Assembly: GCA_002197995.1 (NCBI GenBank)
Contig: NGZR01000001.1
Location: forward strand, 11,613,501-11,677,500
From: Gaeumannomyces sp. JS-464
Lineage: Eukaryota > Ascomycota > Sordariomycetes > Magnaporthales > Magnaporthaceae
Direction: 5' to 3'
Length of the DNA: 64,000 nucleotides
This document shows positions 45,155-55,954 of the stretch, piece by piece (the stretch's first letter is position 1; each line of letters opens with the position of its first letter). Under the pieces are notes generated by a model. It did no database searches, was not told the origin of the DNA, and saw only the letters and a list, made by a program, of their open reading frames with translations. The position numbers were made by a program, and so were the translations under genes.

Positions 45155-45519
45155 ATGTTTGGATTCGGACGCCCCCAGCCGACCTCGGCCGAGAAGATTG
45201 CCGCTGTCGAGGCCGAGATGAAGCTGATCGCCGAGATGCACAACCGGTTAGACGACGCACCTGCTGGGAAGCTGCTCTGCGGCATTTGTGAACCTAGGTA
45301 GCTGACCAGGTACTCTTGCCTTGGAGCGCAGCCTGAATAAGGCATGTGCCAAAAAGTGCATCCCCACCGACTACCACGAGGGCGAGCTCAACAAGGGCGA
45401 GAGCGTTTGCCTCGACCGCTGCGCCGCCAAGTTCTTCGACGTCCACTTCAAGGCTTCGGACTTCTCCAGAAGCAAAGTCAGGCCGGGGCTCCCCCGGTTT
45501 CGGCGGTCTCGGCAACTAG
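45155..45519 (+). CDS. TIM10: TIM10, small translocase chaperone of the mitochondrial intermembrane space
   Basis: Exon 1 (45155-45246) gives [20 protein letters not shown] and AEMHNR; an 85-bp intron (45247-45331, GTTAGA..GCGCAG) joins in phase to exon 2. Exon 2 has the twin Cys-x3-Cys motif: CAKKC, then [17 protein letters not shown]. Small Tim proteins form hexamers with Tim9 and escort hydrophobic carriers across the intermembrane space. Near 45470 and 45490 the frame breaks twice within 20 bp; across three frames the tail reads KASD, LLQKQSQ, then [10 protein letters not shown] and TAG 45517-45519, exactly as in orthologues. Adding two single bases would give a normal 93-residue protein. 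Since TIM10 is essential in yeast, these are most likely sequence errors. Confidence 0.9.
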
Positions 45520-46056
45520 GCCGACACGCCGTCGTGTCGAGAAAGACAGCAGCTGGGGTTGATCAGCAACTTTTCTTTTCACCTTTTTCACCAACGGCCG
45601 GTAAAGTCAATCATAGAGAGTTACGGACGGCGTATGAGTGAGCGTCTGATCCGGACGATTTAGCCTTTTGTTGTACGACTAAGATGGCAATCAGGAAAAG
45701 TGAGGCACGCCTGGCGGTTACGTGTGCTTGACACTCAGACACAAGGAGGGGCCTGGGAGAGAAATCCTTGCCCTGACCCGATGGCGTGGCAGGATATGTG
45801 ACCATCAATGTATAATGATACACATGTATATCTCCACTGGGTGTTACTAGTTCAGGCGTTGATGAGACCAAGTGATCAGAAGAAACGGTCAGTTCTGCAT
45901 CTGTAGGAAGTGGGTGGCCCCCTCAAAAGGGGAACTTCCAAAGATGTTCGATTATCCATGAATTGTTGACACGAGGGCAAATTGCAAATTCAAATATTAC
46001 TAATGCTTCATGCTGAATTGGACGAATAAATCAAGACGAGCCTCACTCTGAGCATC
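45520..46056. other. Intergenic between convergent genes, no gene seen
   Basis: 3' flanks of TIM10 and of the glycosyltransferase gene. AT-richer around 45950-46030. Confidence 0.5.
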
Positions 46057-47220
46057 TCAAGGGGGGTAGTCCTCGAACCCGGCGGACTCCCCCGTCCGGT
46101 TGAGCAGATATCCGAACCGTTCTGGATGCGCCAGCAAGAAAGGCGGCATGTCCGTGTTGTTGGGAATGAAGTCGTAGAGTTCGCCCTCGCGGTCCCAGAT
46201 ATCCTTGCCCCTACGGACTCGGTCGGCGATCCTGTTCGGGTCGCGGAACACCTCCTGATTCAGCGGGACGTGCGAGAAGGAGGCCATCTTGCGCAGCACG
46301 TCGGCCACGGTCCGGTAGCACGTCGAGCAGTGCCAGCCGGCATTCCACAGGTCGGCCATGTCGAGCCAGGACAGGGGCGCGAAACCGCCGTCGCTGTTGC
46401 GCAGATTGGTCGGCTTGATGGTGGTGCCGCCGCCGCCGCCGGAGCTGGAGCGGGCGCCTTCATAGTAGGTGGCCTGCGGGTGCGCCCACTCGGGCCCGCG
46501 GTGCAGGAACTCGAAGCCATAGTAGTAGAAGCGGCTGCGCAGGGTCAAGCGGCGCGGGAAGGCGCAGGCGCGAAGCAGGCGCAGCGTCTCGGGCCGGATG
46601 ATCTCGTCCACGTCGGCGACGATGAGGGCGTCCCCGGGCCGCGGCGCCGCCCCGGGCACCTCGGCGGCCAGGCGCGGGAGGGCCTGCTCCAGCGAGGCGT
46701 CACGCTGCAAATCCTCACGGTCCCAGGGCCTTGGCGGGTTGTAATTCGGCGGGTACTGCAGCTCGTGATAAAAGAGCTTGGCGTGATAGGGTCGGAGCCG
46801 ATCCCAGTTTTCCTTGATGACGAGCGGCTTGGGCAGCCCGGTAAATGTGAGGGGAGCCTCGACCACTACGAAATGGTCGACATAGTCGTAGGTGGTATTC
46901 AAGCGGACCTCGAGCCACTCGATCTCGTTGTTGATCATGAAAAGATCGTAAACCTTGCGGGGCCTTGGCTGCTCCTTATCTCGGGCCGACGGCCGCCACC
47001 AGGAAAAGGATCTTGGCGGCCTAAAGGGTCTCCAGCCATGACGGCGGCAAAGAGATGCATCGTTCTCCGATTGCGGGTAGAGGCCGGGATTCGATATACG
47101 GTGGGGCGAGAGCCGGAGAGCACCGCCGCCGCTCCAAAAGAAGACAGACAGCGCGCAGAAGGCAGTGAAGACGAACAACAGGCGAGCGCGTCTGGCGACG
47201 CGACGCGGCAGAGACCTCAT
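46057..47220 (-). CDS. Glycosyltransferase family 17 (N-acetylglucosaminyltransferase-like), Golgi type II membrane
   Basis: Intact frame; I chose the Met at 47220 (MRSLPRRVARRARLLF) rather than the one 20 codons upstream because it puts a basic tail directly before the membrane helix (LLFVFTAFCALSVFFW). The catalytic part shows GT17 hallmarks: YDLFMINNEIEWLEVRL, TYDYVDHFVVVEAPLTFTG, then ALIVADVDEIIRPETL with the DxD-like Asp-Val-Asp, FYYYGFEFLH, and a WHCSTCYRTVADVLRKM block near the end. GT17 enzymes include the animal MGAT3 that adds bisecting GlcNAc to N-glycans; fungal members act on unknown acceptors. 387 residues is normal. An equally long plus-strand frame over the same bases is a shadow. 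Confidence 0.85.
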   Translation of the reverse strand: MRSLPRRVARRARLLFVFTAFCALSVFFWSGGGALRLSPHRISNPGLYPQSENDASLCRRHGWRPFRPPRSFSWWRPSARDKEQPRPRKVYDLFMINNEIEWLEVRLNTTYDYVDHFVVVEAPLTFTGLPKPLVIKENWDRLRPYHAKLFYHELQYPPNYNPPRPWDREDLQRDASLEQALPRLAAEVPGAAPRPGDALIVADVDEIIRPETLRLLRACAFPRRLTLRSRFYYYGFEFLHRGPEWAHPQATYYEGARSSSGGGGGTTIKPTNLRNSDGGFAPLSWLDMADLWNAGWHCSTCYRTVADVLRKMASFSHVPLNQEVFRDPNRIADRVRRGKDIWDREGELYDFIPNNTDMPPFLLAHPERFGYLLNRTGESAGFEDYPP

Positions 47221-48281
47221 GATTGCATCAGAGATGTTTCGAATGGCAGGCCTTTCCACTGTTAGTGCCGGCAGATGCACGTTTGATCGAACTACTCCAG
47301 CATTGCGCTCTCAATGTTGTCGCCCACTCTCCCAGGCGGTAGGGATCAGAAGCACGCCCTTCTGTCCTCAGGGGCAGTGCTGTCTCGCTGGCGCGTTTTC
47401 TGTGCGACTCGGTGCGACTCGGCGCCTCCTGTCAGCAAACTAGGGGTGGCCCGTGCATGATCCATTCCCGCGTTGTGTACCTTCCATTAAGGACACCCTA
47501 TCCAGGCTGCGAGATCCCGAATCGGGTCGATCGTTGATGGATGGGGCACTTGCGGCTCGCCAGCCAAATCGCATCGCGATGCAAGTCGAGCCGACATGTG
47601 TGGCATTCAAACCTTAAGAAGTCGGGCAAGTTTAAAACACCCAGATAACGTTTGAGGTCCCTGGGCGGGCGCTTGATCCTCGAGCTCAACTTGCGAACGA
47701 CATGAAATGATGGCTCGCGACGGCTGGGCCCGTCTCCCCCCGCCTGTGACTCCAGGTTCCCACTCCAGGTTCCCATGCGGTTGGCAACGGCCTCGGGTGG
47801 GGGGGGGGGGGGGGGGGGGGTCAGGGCACCGAGCAAATTCTCGATCCATTCATTCCATAATTTGGCTTTCTGCGCAACGCATTCCCAAAACCGCATTCCC
47901 AACGGTCCGCATTGAAACTCTGCTGGCCCGATGGAGCGGTTGGGATGGAACGCCGGGGCGGCAGGCGGGCTCCTTGTCAGAAAGGCCTCCCGTGCAAGAC
48001 CTCCTATGCAGGCCTGGCGTCGAGTGGCCGCACTCGGCGACCGTTGCGGACCCGCCCTTGCCCCAAACTTGGGACCGAGTTTCAACGCTGTCCGCGGCTA
48101 TCGTCGCTTCCAGCCTCCGAGTACGGACCGGAGCCTGTGCAGCGCGCAGGGAACCGGCGCCACGCTACAAAACGGGCCGTCGCCGTCCCCTCTTCAGACT
48201 GTCCATGACGCCAGCCATCGCCATCGCTGCCGTCCCATTTCATTGCCAACACCTACTTCTATCCAGTCTTATACCACCAAT
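47221..48281. other. Divergent promoter region with G22 tract
   Basis: Lies between the glycosyltransferase (minus) and threonine aldolase (plus) genes. Contains a run of 22 G at 47799-47820. The last 100 bp before 48282 are CA- and CT-rich leader. No gene. Confidence 0.5.
47799..47820. repeat. Poly(G) tract, 22 bp
   Basis: An uninterrupted run of 22 G, preceded by GGGT. Length may be unreliable in the assembly. Confidence 0.85.
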
Positions 48282-49706
48282 ATGGCACCAGGCGCAACTC
48301 TACCAGCATCGGACGCCACGTCCGCAGCCCCGGCTGCCAATGGCAAGCCCACTGGCGCTTGGGTCGGCCATCATGGCGCCGCCGGCTTCGACTTCAGGAG
48401 TGGGTGCCCGCCCCGCCATCAAAACCCCTGACGCCAGCTCTGCTGGCTGCCCCTGCCTTTGGTTCTACCATGCGTCCGTATCTGCTTGCCTGAGAGCAAG
48501 CCCACGCTGATAAACATGTGTGCCTTCAAGGCGACACCATGACCACGCCAACCCCAGCCATGCTCGAGGCCATCCAGAACTGCACTCTCCTGGACGATGT
48601 CCTGCGAGAGGATCCCACCACTAATGAGCTAGAGGAGTACTGCGCCCGCATCACGGGCAAGGAGGCAGCTCTCTTTGTGCTCTCAGGAACTATGGGCAAC
48701 CAACTCGCCCTGCGCGCCCTCCTGACCCAGCCACCTTACAGCGTCCTCAGTGACGACCGCTCACACATTTACAAATATGAGGCCGGCGGGTATGTCTCTG
48801 GCATAGAGGGAGAGAACCCAGTCGATGTGGCTTTGGCGCCTTGTCGCTAATGACGATAACAACCGCATAAAAGTGTGTCGTCTCTCACAGGAGCCATGCT
48901 CAAGCCTATCAAGGCGCGCAATGGCCTTTATCTCACACGCAACGAGATCGCCGGGCAGGCGGACCTAGACTCTGACGTGCACACGTGCCCGACGCGCGTC
49001 ATCAGCCTCGAGAACACGCTCAACGGCGTCATCATGCCGCTGGCTGAGGCACGCCGTATTTCCGAGTTCGCTCGTGAGTCTGGCGTCCGGGTGCACTGCG
49101 ACGGTGCCCGGCTCTGGGAGGCTGTGGCTTCTGGTGCCGGCTCGCTGCCTGACTACGCAGCCTGCTTCGACACTGTCAGCCTATGCTTCTCCAAGGGTCT
49201 CGGCGCCCCCATCGGTAGCATCCTGGTCGGGCCCAAGGATGTGGTGGACCGCGCCCGCTGGGTGCGCAAGGCTATCGGCGGAGGCGTTCGACAGGGCGGG
49301 ATGCTAACAGCGGCAGCGCGAGTCGCCATCGCCGAGACGTTCGGCCCGGACCCGGATGGCCAGGCGGGCCTCCTAGGCCACTCTCACAAACTAGCCAAAG
49401 AGGTCGAGGCCATGTGGGCGGGGCTCGGCGGCAAGGTACAGGTCCCTGTGCAGACCAACATGTGCTGGGCTGGACCTGGACGCGGCCGGGATCAGCAGCA
49501 AGAGATTCGCCGAGATAGGACGGGAGGAGGGCCTGCGGCTGTCGGGAAACCGCCTGATCACCCACTACCAGATCTACCTCAATAGGGACAAAGCCATTCC
49601 CCGGCTGAAGCGGGTCATGGAGCGGGCCATGGCCGAAGGGGGTGGGCGACCTCTGGAGACGAACTGCTCCAATGGTGGGCCGAAGTCCCAGTACCAGAAC
49701 CATTGA
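48282..49706 (+). CDS. GLY1: L-threonine (low-specificity) aldolase
   Basis: Exons 48282-48399, 48531-48789 and 48874-49706, with introns 48400-48530 (GTGGGT..TCAAG) and 48790-48873 (GTATGT, GCTAATGAC branch, AAAAG) joining in phase: the first junction restores FDFRSDTMTTPT, the second EAGGVSSLTGAM. This is a fold-type I PLP enzyme splitting threonine or allo-threonine into glycine and acetaldehyde in the cytosol. Visible signatures are VHCDGARLWEA and the PLP-lysine site LCFSKGLGAPIGS. Near 49465 the frame changes: the conserved LDLDAAGISSKRFAEIG segment and the C-terminus (LITHYQIYLN) lie in the next frame, ending at TGA 49704-49706. A single-base indel explains this. Total about 402 residues, normal for fungal members that carry an N-terminal extension. 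Confidence 0.85.
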
Positions 49707-51706
49707 GAGTCTTGCATCAAACCCGAGCCCTCGGGTACGGTACCGTCCGAAATAACTGGATCGGATCCGCACAGCCCAAGTCAGAGGCCGAACTTGCAAT
49801 GTCGCCCATGGTTTATTTGAGGACAGGAGAAACAGCAACTACACAGAGAGATTAGGAGTCGCGCCGATGTTACCCGATCATTTTTTTTTATTTTATTTTT
49901 TTAGAGGATGCTAGAAAGAGAGATAGCATTCATTCACTCTCGCTGCTGTCGACGAGACAGATGTGTATGAGTATCGGGGGTAGATGCGCTTGCGAAGCTC
50001 TAGGTACGAAAAGCAGGAAAAAAAAGAAAAAAAAGAAGATATGCAGATCCATGCCTGCCTAGGTACCTAGGTACGTATTGCCGGCACAATTCTCGGGTTG
50101 TTAAGCAGCCATCCGTACAGAACAAGCACATTTTTCTCCCTTGTCGACACTGACCGAGTTGGCAGCAGCAGGCTGCAGAAAGATGGGCCGATAGGAACCA
50201 AGGAGGAGGGGTAATATGCATTTACCATGTTGGGAGCGAGGGTCGCTGTCGGGGTTCCCGAAGATGTCGATGGGCCAGCAAGGACATGCGGGGTAGCCAC
50301 ACAGGATCAATGGTTGGAGCGGGTTGTCGAATGTCCAAGCGAGCCAAGCCGCTAGTCGGTTGCCCGCTCCAAGCTCTTTGTTGGAAGCAGTGACTTCATC
50401 GCCCGGCTGTAAATGTTGGCCGCTCGGCTAGTACAAAAAGGATTCGAGGAGGTCAGCTCGCGGTACATTCCTCCGAACGACTCCAGGCAGGAGGGCTTTG
50501 TCTTGCCCTTGCTCCCGCTCCCGTCAGCTAGGCTAGGTTACGACGTCATCTAGTAAGCTTGAGGTGTTGGTCAGTGAAGGGAGCTCCAAAGAATGTGGGG
50601 AAATTGGTGTGTGGGGTAACACAAGAACCGACTCCAAATGCTCGGCAGATCGCTTAGCTGGAGAAGTAGCTGCAGGTCATGTGTCCCATCGTCGACGGCA
50701 CCAGCGGAGGCGGGAAGAGAAGGGCAAAACCAGAAAGAAAAAAAAGTTGGAGGTGGCTGGGGCTGGGGATTCTGGCGCACAAAGAAACACGATGGCACTC
50801 GCGTCTCATGCCATCATGATGCCGCCGGCTCTGAATTCGCCAATCCCCGCCAGCACGGTGGTCATAATCCCTGTCAGTCCTCTGGGGCCTCTTTCCCTGC
50901 CTCCCCATCTTTGCCTCTCCCGTTCTCTAATTTTCTCTCTCGTTCTCTTCCAGGAGCAGCCTTACCAATTGACCGCGTAACGTCAGTCCTAATGGGCCGA
51001 TTAGGCTGCCTTGCTAGGCTCGATACCACCGTAATTGGGCAGTTTGAGACCATCCATATATGACACCAAGGCCGTTGAAAACAAAAAAAAAAAAAAAAAA
51101 ACGCTGGTCGGCGCCTACCCAATTGGCCGCACTAACACCGTCCCATGCCCTGCTTTTCCATCCCTGCAGATGCAGCCTTTCATCCGCCCAGGCATCGTCG
51201 TTGCGCCCCCTCGGCCTCGGCGTCTTTCCATTGCTGCATATGCAGATACTACGTGGACGGGTGCAGTATCCACCCTTACGTACTGCTCGGTGCTGCACCG
51301 CTGCTTTCTGCCATAGCTCCCTTGCCCGTACCTAGGCAGAGCTCCCCGGATCTGCAGCATCTCCTGCGCTTTTGAGAATGGGACGGCAGCTCGGGTACCT
51401 GCTCACAAGGGCGGCGGGCTCATAAATAACCGATGACATGCTCCCCTTCTCAAGAGCTCCGCCCTTTGTTCCCGACCTGCATGCTCGGCCTTGGACGTCA
51501 CGATCCCATCCCACTCCCCCTCCTCCCCTTCCCTCCTTCTCTCCTCAACTCCTCCGACTCCTCCGTGCCGCCTGGGCCTCCCTTCACCAGGCTCCCATTG
51601 CACTCGTGGTTGCTCGGGAAGATATCCGCAGGTCGAGATCTCACGCGTACTCTTCTTACCCCGGAAAATCCTAGGGGCAAAGCTCACCGTGACCAAGACG
51701 CCTGCC
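49707..51706. other. Intergenic, 2 kb, no gene seen
   Basis: Contains A/T homopolymers (49881-49902 and A-runs near 50020-50036 and 51082-51101), two adjacent CTAGGTAC repeats near 50058-50075, and a CT-rich leader (51515-51600) just before the trehalase gene. Convincing coding sequence is absent. Confidence 0.5.
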
Positions 51707-53975
51707 ATGGCTCCATTATGGAAGCTGGCAGCAGCAGTTGCTGCCTCGAGCGCGGCTGTTAACGCGCTCTACATCAACGGCACTGAGGTCACGCCATGTG
51801 ACTCGCCCATCTACTGCCATGGCGAGCTGCTTAAGCAGGTCGAGCTGGCCCGCCCATTCGCCGACTCCAAGACCTTTGTGGACATGTAAGCGTCCCTCTG
51901 GTCTCGCCTCAGGTCGATCAAGAATTCGTACCCTCGGCGGCTCTTCTGCAAGCGCTTGCTGCTGACCATCGTCCTCAGGCCAACGATCAAGCCGGTGAAT
52001 GAAGTTATCGCAGCCTTCAACAAGCTCCAGAAGCCGCTCAGCAACAACACGGAGCTGCAAACCTTCCTTCGCGAGAACTTTGCTCGGGCTGGCGGCGAGC
52101 TGGAGGAGGTGCCCAGCTCGGAGCTGACTACCAATCCGGTCTTCCTCAAGAAGCTCAATGACACGGTCATCCGCGAGTTCGTTGAGAAGGTCATCGACAT
52201 CTGGCCCGAGCTGACGCGCCGCTACAAGGGCCCCGGTCAATGCAGCGACTGCGCCAACAGCTTCATACCCGTCAACCGCACCTTTGTGGTGGCTGGCGGT
52301 CGGTTCCGCGAGCCGTATTACTGGGATTCGTACTGGATCGTCGAGGGCCTGCTGCGCACCGGTGGTGCCTTTACTCAGATCTCCAAGAACACGATCGAGA
52401 ACTTTTTGGATCTTGTCGAGACCATCGGCTTCGTGCCGAACGGCGCCCGCATCTACTACCGCAACCGCTCCCAGCCTCCTCTGTTGTCGCAGATGGTGCG
52501 GGTCTATGTCGAGCACACCAACGACACCAGCATCCTCCCGTGTGCCGCTGCTGATCAAGGAGCATCAGTTCTTCGTCAACAACCGCTCGGTAGAAATTAC
52601 CAGCCGCTCTGGACAGAAGTACACCCTGAACCGGTTAGTCTGCTGTGCATTGCCTCATTGTTCCTTGCCACGCTCCTGGATGAAATTCCAGAGGAGAAAC
52701 GACCAGCTACTAATACCGAACTTCTCACTAACAGGTACTCCGTGGTCAACACCCAACCCCGCCCCGAGTCTTTCCGTGAGGACTACATCACGGCCAATAA
52801 CCGCTCATACTACGCGGCATCGGGCATAATCTACCCGGAAGTCCGCCAGCTAAACGAGTCGCAGAAGGCCGAGCTTTACTCGCATCTTGCCAGTGGCGCC
52901 GAGTCCGGTTGGGACTACTCTAGCCGATGGCTTGGGCGACCCAACGACGCGGCCAAGGACGTCTACTTCCCCCTGCGCTCGCTCAACACGAACAACATGG
53001 TGCCCGTCGACCTCAACTCGATCCTCTACGCCAACGAACTCACCATCTCGACTTTCCTGAACCGGACCGGAAACACAACCGGCGCGGCCGAGTGGAAGAA
53101 GATCGCCGAGCGCCGCAGCGAGGCCATGTTTGCTCTCATGTGGAACGAGACGCTGTGGAGCTACTTCGACTACAACATGACGTCCAAGGAGCAGAACATT
53201 TACATCCCGCTCGACGACGACGCGACTGCCTTTGAGCAGACTACCGCTCCCGCCGGCAAGCAGGTTCTGTTCCACGTTGCCCAGTTCTACCCATTCTGGA
53301 CCGGCGCGGCCCCCAAGCAGCTCCGAGACAACCCGCTCGCGGTGCAGCGGGCATACTCCCGCGTCGATTCGTACTTGAGGCTCAAGGGCGGCGCCATCCC
53401 GGCCACGAACCTGCGGACCGGCCAGCAGTGGGACGAGCCCAACGTGTGGCCGCCCCTGATGCACATCCTGATGGAGGGCCTCACCCGGGTCCCGGCCACG
53501 TTTGGCGAGTCCGATCCAGCCTGGCTAAGCGTCCAGGACCTGGCTCTCCGCCTCGGCCAGAGATACCTGGACTCGACGTTTTGCACCTGGTACGCCACGG
53601 GCGGCTCGACCTCCGAGACGCCGCAGCTCCAGGGGCTCACGCCCGAGGACATCGGCATCATGTTCGAGAAGTACGGCGACAACTCGACCAACGTGGGGGC
53701 GCCGGGGGCGAGTACGAGGTGGTCGGGGGGTTCGCTGGACCAACGGCGTGCTCATCTGGGTCGCCGACCAGTTCTCGACCAAGCTGAAGAGGCCAAACTG
53801 CGGAAACATCACGGCCGCCAACGTGCACCCCAGCGGCGGCAGGAAGCGTTCCCTTGAGCAGCGGAGCGCGCTCGAGATGCACCCGGCTGACGCCAGCTGG
53901 ACCAAGATGTTCGGACGGAAAGCCGCCAAGAGAAGCCTGGCGAGGACGGCCGAGCTAGGAAGCGGTGTCGTATAA
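51707..53975 (+). CDS. Alpha,alpha-trehalase, GH37, secreted type
   Basis: Exons 51707-51885, 51978-52633 and 52735-53975; introns 51886-51977 (GTAAGC, GCTGACC branch, CTCAG) and 52634-52734 (GTTAGT, CTAACAG) join in phase. A signal peptide (LAAAVAASSAAVNA) starts the protein. Both GH37 signatures are present: GGRFREPYYWDSYW and QWDEPNVWPP, plus WDYSSRWLG and many Asn-x-Thr sites. It hydrolyses trehalose to two glucose units outside the cell or in the wall. Two frame breaks: near 52540 (after TSILP, before LLIKEHQFFV) and near 53735, where a missing G in TTCG(G)CTGG separates EYEVV from WTNGVLIWVADQF. About 690 residues with breaks read through, the usual size. The gene is otherwise fully conserved, so indel errors are likely. 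Confidence 0.9.
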
Positions 53976-54131
53976 TGTAGGGGAAATATTCACTCGGATG
54001 TGGCGCTATTAATGTATATCTCAACTATAGCTCGAAAAAAAAAAAAAAGTCTGTATTTACAGCACGACTTGACAGGGCTTGTCATTAGTCGTTTGATTTC
54101 CCCCTTTCGGTATCACCTGCTGACCAAACGA

Positions 54132-54936
54132 TTAACAAGCTGTGACCTTCATGTCGTCCTCATACTCATCCCGTAATAAGCCATAGACACGAATATCAAT
54201 GATCTCTCCGCGCTTGAATGCCGCTCTGCGCCGGGTGCCCTCGTGCGTGAACCCTGCCTTTTCCAGGACGCGAGAGCTGGCTGGGTTATTGGCGTACACC
54301 AGACTCTCGAGACGGATTACGTCCGGATGGGACTCGAAAGCCCAGCGTGCTGCACGTGGTTTTGTTAGTCTGTTCGTATCTCCGCGAAACGATCAAGGAC
54401 TGAGGGCAAACCGTCGAAGAGTTAAACGGGCGGGGGCGTATATGACGAAGAAAAAAAAAGAAGAGAAAAAAAACTTACAGAAAGCAACGACGGCCTCAGT
54501 CGCCAGGCCCTGACCCCAACTCTCGCGGCCGATCCAGTAGCCTATCTCGGCGCCGCGCGAGTAGACGTCGGGCAGGCGTTTGAGCTTGATGCCGCCTACA
54601 AACACCTCATCCCCATCGCCGCCGGGGCCGGAGCTGCGGAATATGGCATAGTCGCCGTTCTCGGGCAGGGCGATTTTCAAGTACTGCTCGGCATCGGCGA
54701 TGGTGTAGGGAAAGGGGAAGTAGTCACTGAGCGTGCGGGACACGTCGGCATCGTTGGCTTGCCGCTGCAGGGCCGCGGCGTCCGACTTGCGGAAGGCGCG
54801 GATCACGAGCCGCGCGCGTCCGGACGATGGGCTCTGGGGCCTCCTGGCTCTGGGTCTCGTTCGTGCCGCCGTCTGATGGGTGGCTCGATTGGGCTGGCTC
54901 CTCCTCCGGAACGGGCACGCCGAATGTGATGTCCAT
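54132..54936 (-). CDS. GNAT-family N-acetyltransferase (RimJ/RimL-like)
   Basis: ATG 54936 opens a polar N-terminus (DITFGVPVPEEEPAQ). A frame break near 54815, in a CG-repeat, joins it to the conserved RLVIRAFRKSDAAALQRQ start of the acetyltransferase fold. Further on come FVGGIKLKRL, AEIGYWIGRESWGQG and LATEAVVAF (the acetyl-CoA loop region). A 129-bp intron (54478-54350, GTAAGT..GTGCAG) joins in phase to RWAFESHPDVIRLESLVYAN and SRVLEKAGFTHEGTRR, ending in a TAA at 54134-54132. RimJ-like enzymes acetylate N-terminal amines of proteins or small amines; the fungal substrate is unknown. The intron holds an A-run on the plus strand. About 225 residues. Confidence 0.8.
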
Positions 54937-55954
54937 GGTTTCCTTACTTCCCCGAGGTGAATGTTGTTGGGGAGAGATAGATGGCCGGATCTCTGATTGT
55001 GGTAGATATTTGCCCGGTTGGCTTCCTACTACGAGGAGGATAGGGAGGAAAGTGGTGGTGACTCTCGGCGTCAGAGAAAGCAGAGCTGATGGGAAATTGA
55101 GGCGAAGTTCTGAGGTCACAGAGGATTGAATTGAATATATACACCACCTATCTATCCTCTACGTATAGCAAGTGACTCATCCCGCTGATGCTGCCGTATG
55201 CTGGCAATGGGCAGGATTCGGCGATGAAGGATCGTGGGTCTTGTTCAATGGCTACAATGGACCTGTAGTGGCCGAGTCAGCGTCGGACTCGGGGCCAAGA
55301 TCCTCCAAGGATTTCTCGGCCGAGACATGGAGCAGCGACAAATCGAAGCCTTCGTGGGTTGTTGTGAGAGATGCGCCAGTTGGTCCACTGGGGATTGTGT
55401 GCCTCCCTCGTTTTCTGTGAGTGTTCGAGGCCCCAGGCCCATCAATCATCATTATCATCGCGCCCAGCCGCCAGGGGGGTGACGGGGCAGCATTGCCCGA
55501 CATCTACATCTGCACGCCACAGCCAGCTCCACTCCGGGGCTACCCAACTTGGATGGATAATTGGGGTGCAGCCTGGACGCGCACGGTCCATGAACTCAGT
55601 GATTGGCCGCCCCTGGCGCCAGCCGAAAATGTGGATATATGGTGAAGGTGGCCTTTTGGGTGCCGCGGGAGCAATTGGGACTCCTACGATTCCCGAGCTG
55701 AGCAGTAGTTTTGGTTTGGAGGTGCGCGAACGTGGACAATTCCCTCAGCCGGGCCCGTTTTGCTGGCTTCAATTGCGCCCGCGTGACACACATTGGTCGC
55801 ATTCCTCACATTCGATTCCCTCCAAAGCCCGTCGTCCTGGCCGACTGACCGCAGAGCAGAGGCATTCGCCAACCTCGTCGCCCTCCAGAGGGAGACGGTA
55901 TTGCGCCTGGGCCCCTGAGCGCGACACAAAGCCCGCAATCGCAGACCAGAAAAG
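54937..55954. promoter_or_regulatory. Divergent promoter region between GNAT and ERV46 genes
   Basis: About 1 kb between two outward-facing genes; frames on both strands have no domain. No gene. Confidence 0.45.

Noticed and set aside
46126..47265. 379-codon plus-strand frame
   Set aside because: Antisense shadow of the GT17 gene, which has a membrane helix and catalytic motifs; the shadow has none.
51716..52558. 280-codon minus-strand frame
   Set aside because: Shadow of trehalase exons 1 and 2; it also crosses a trehalase intron.
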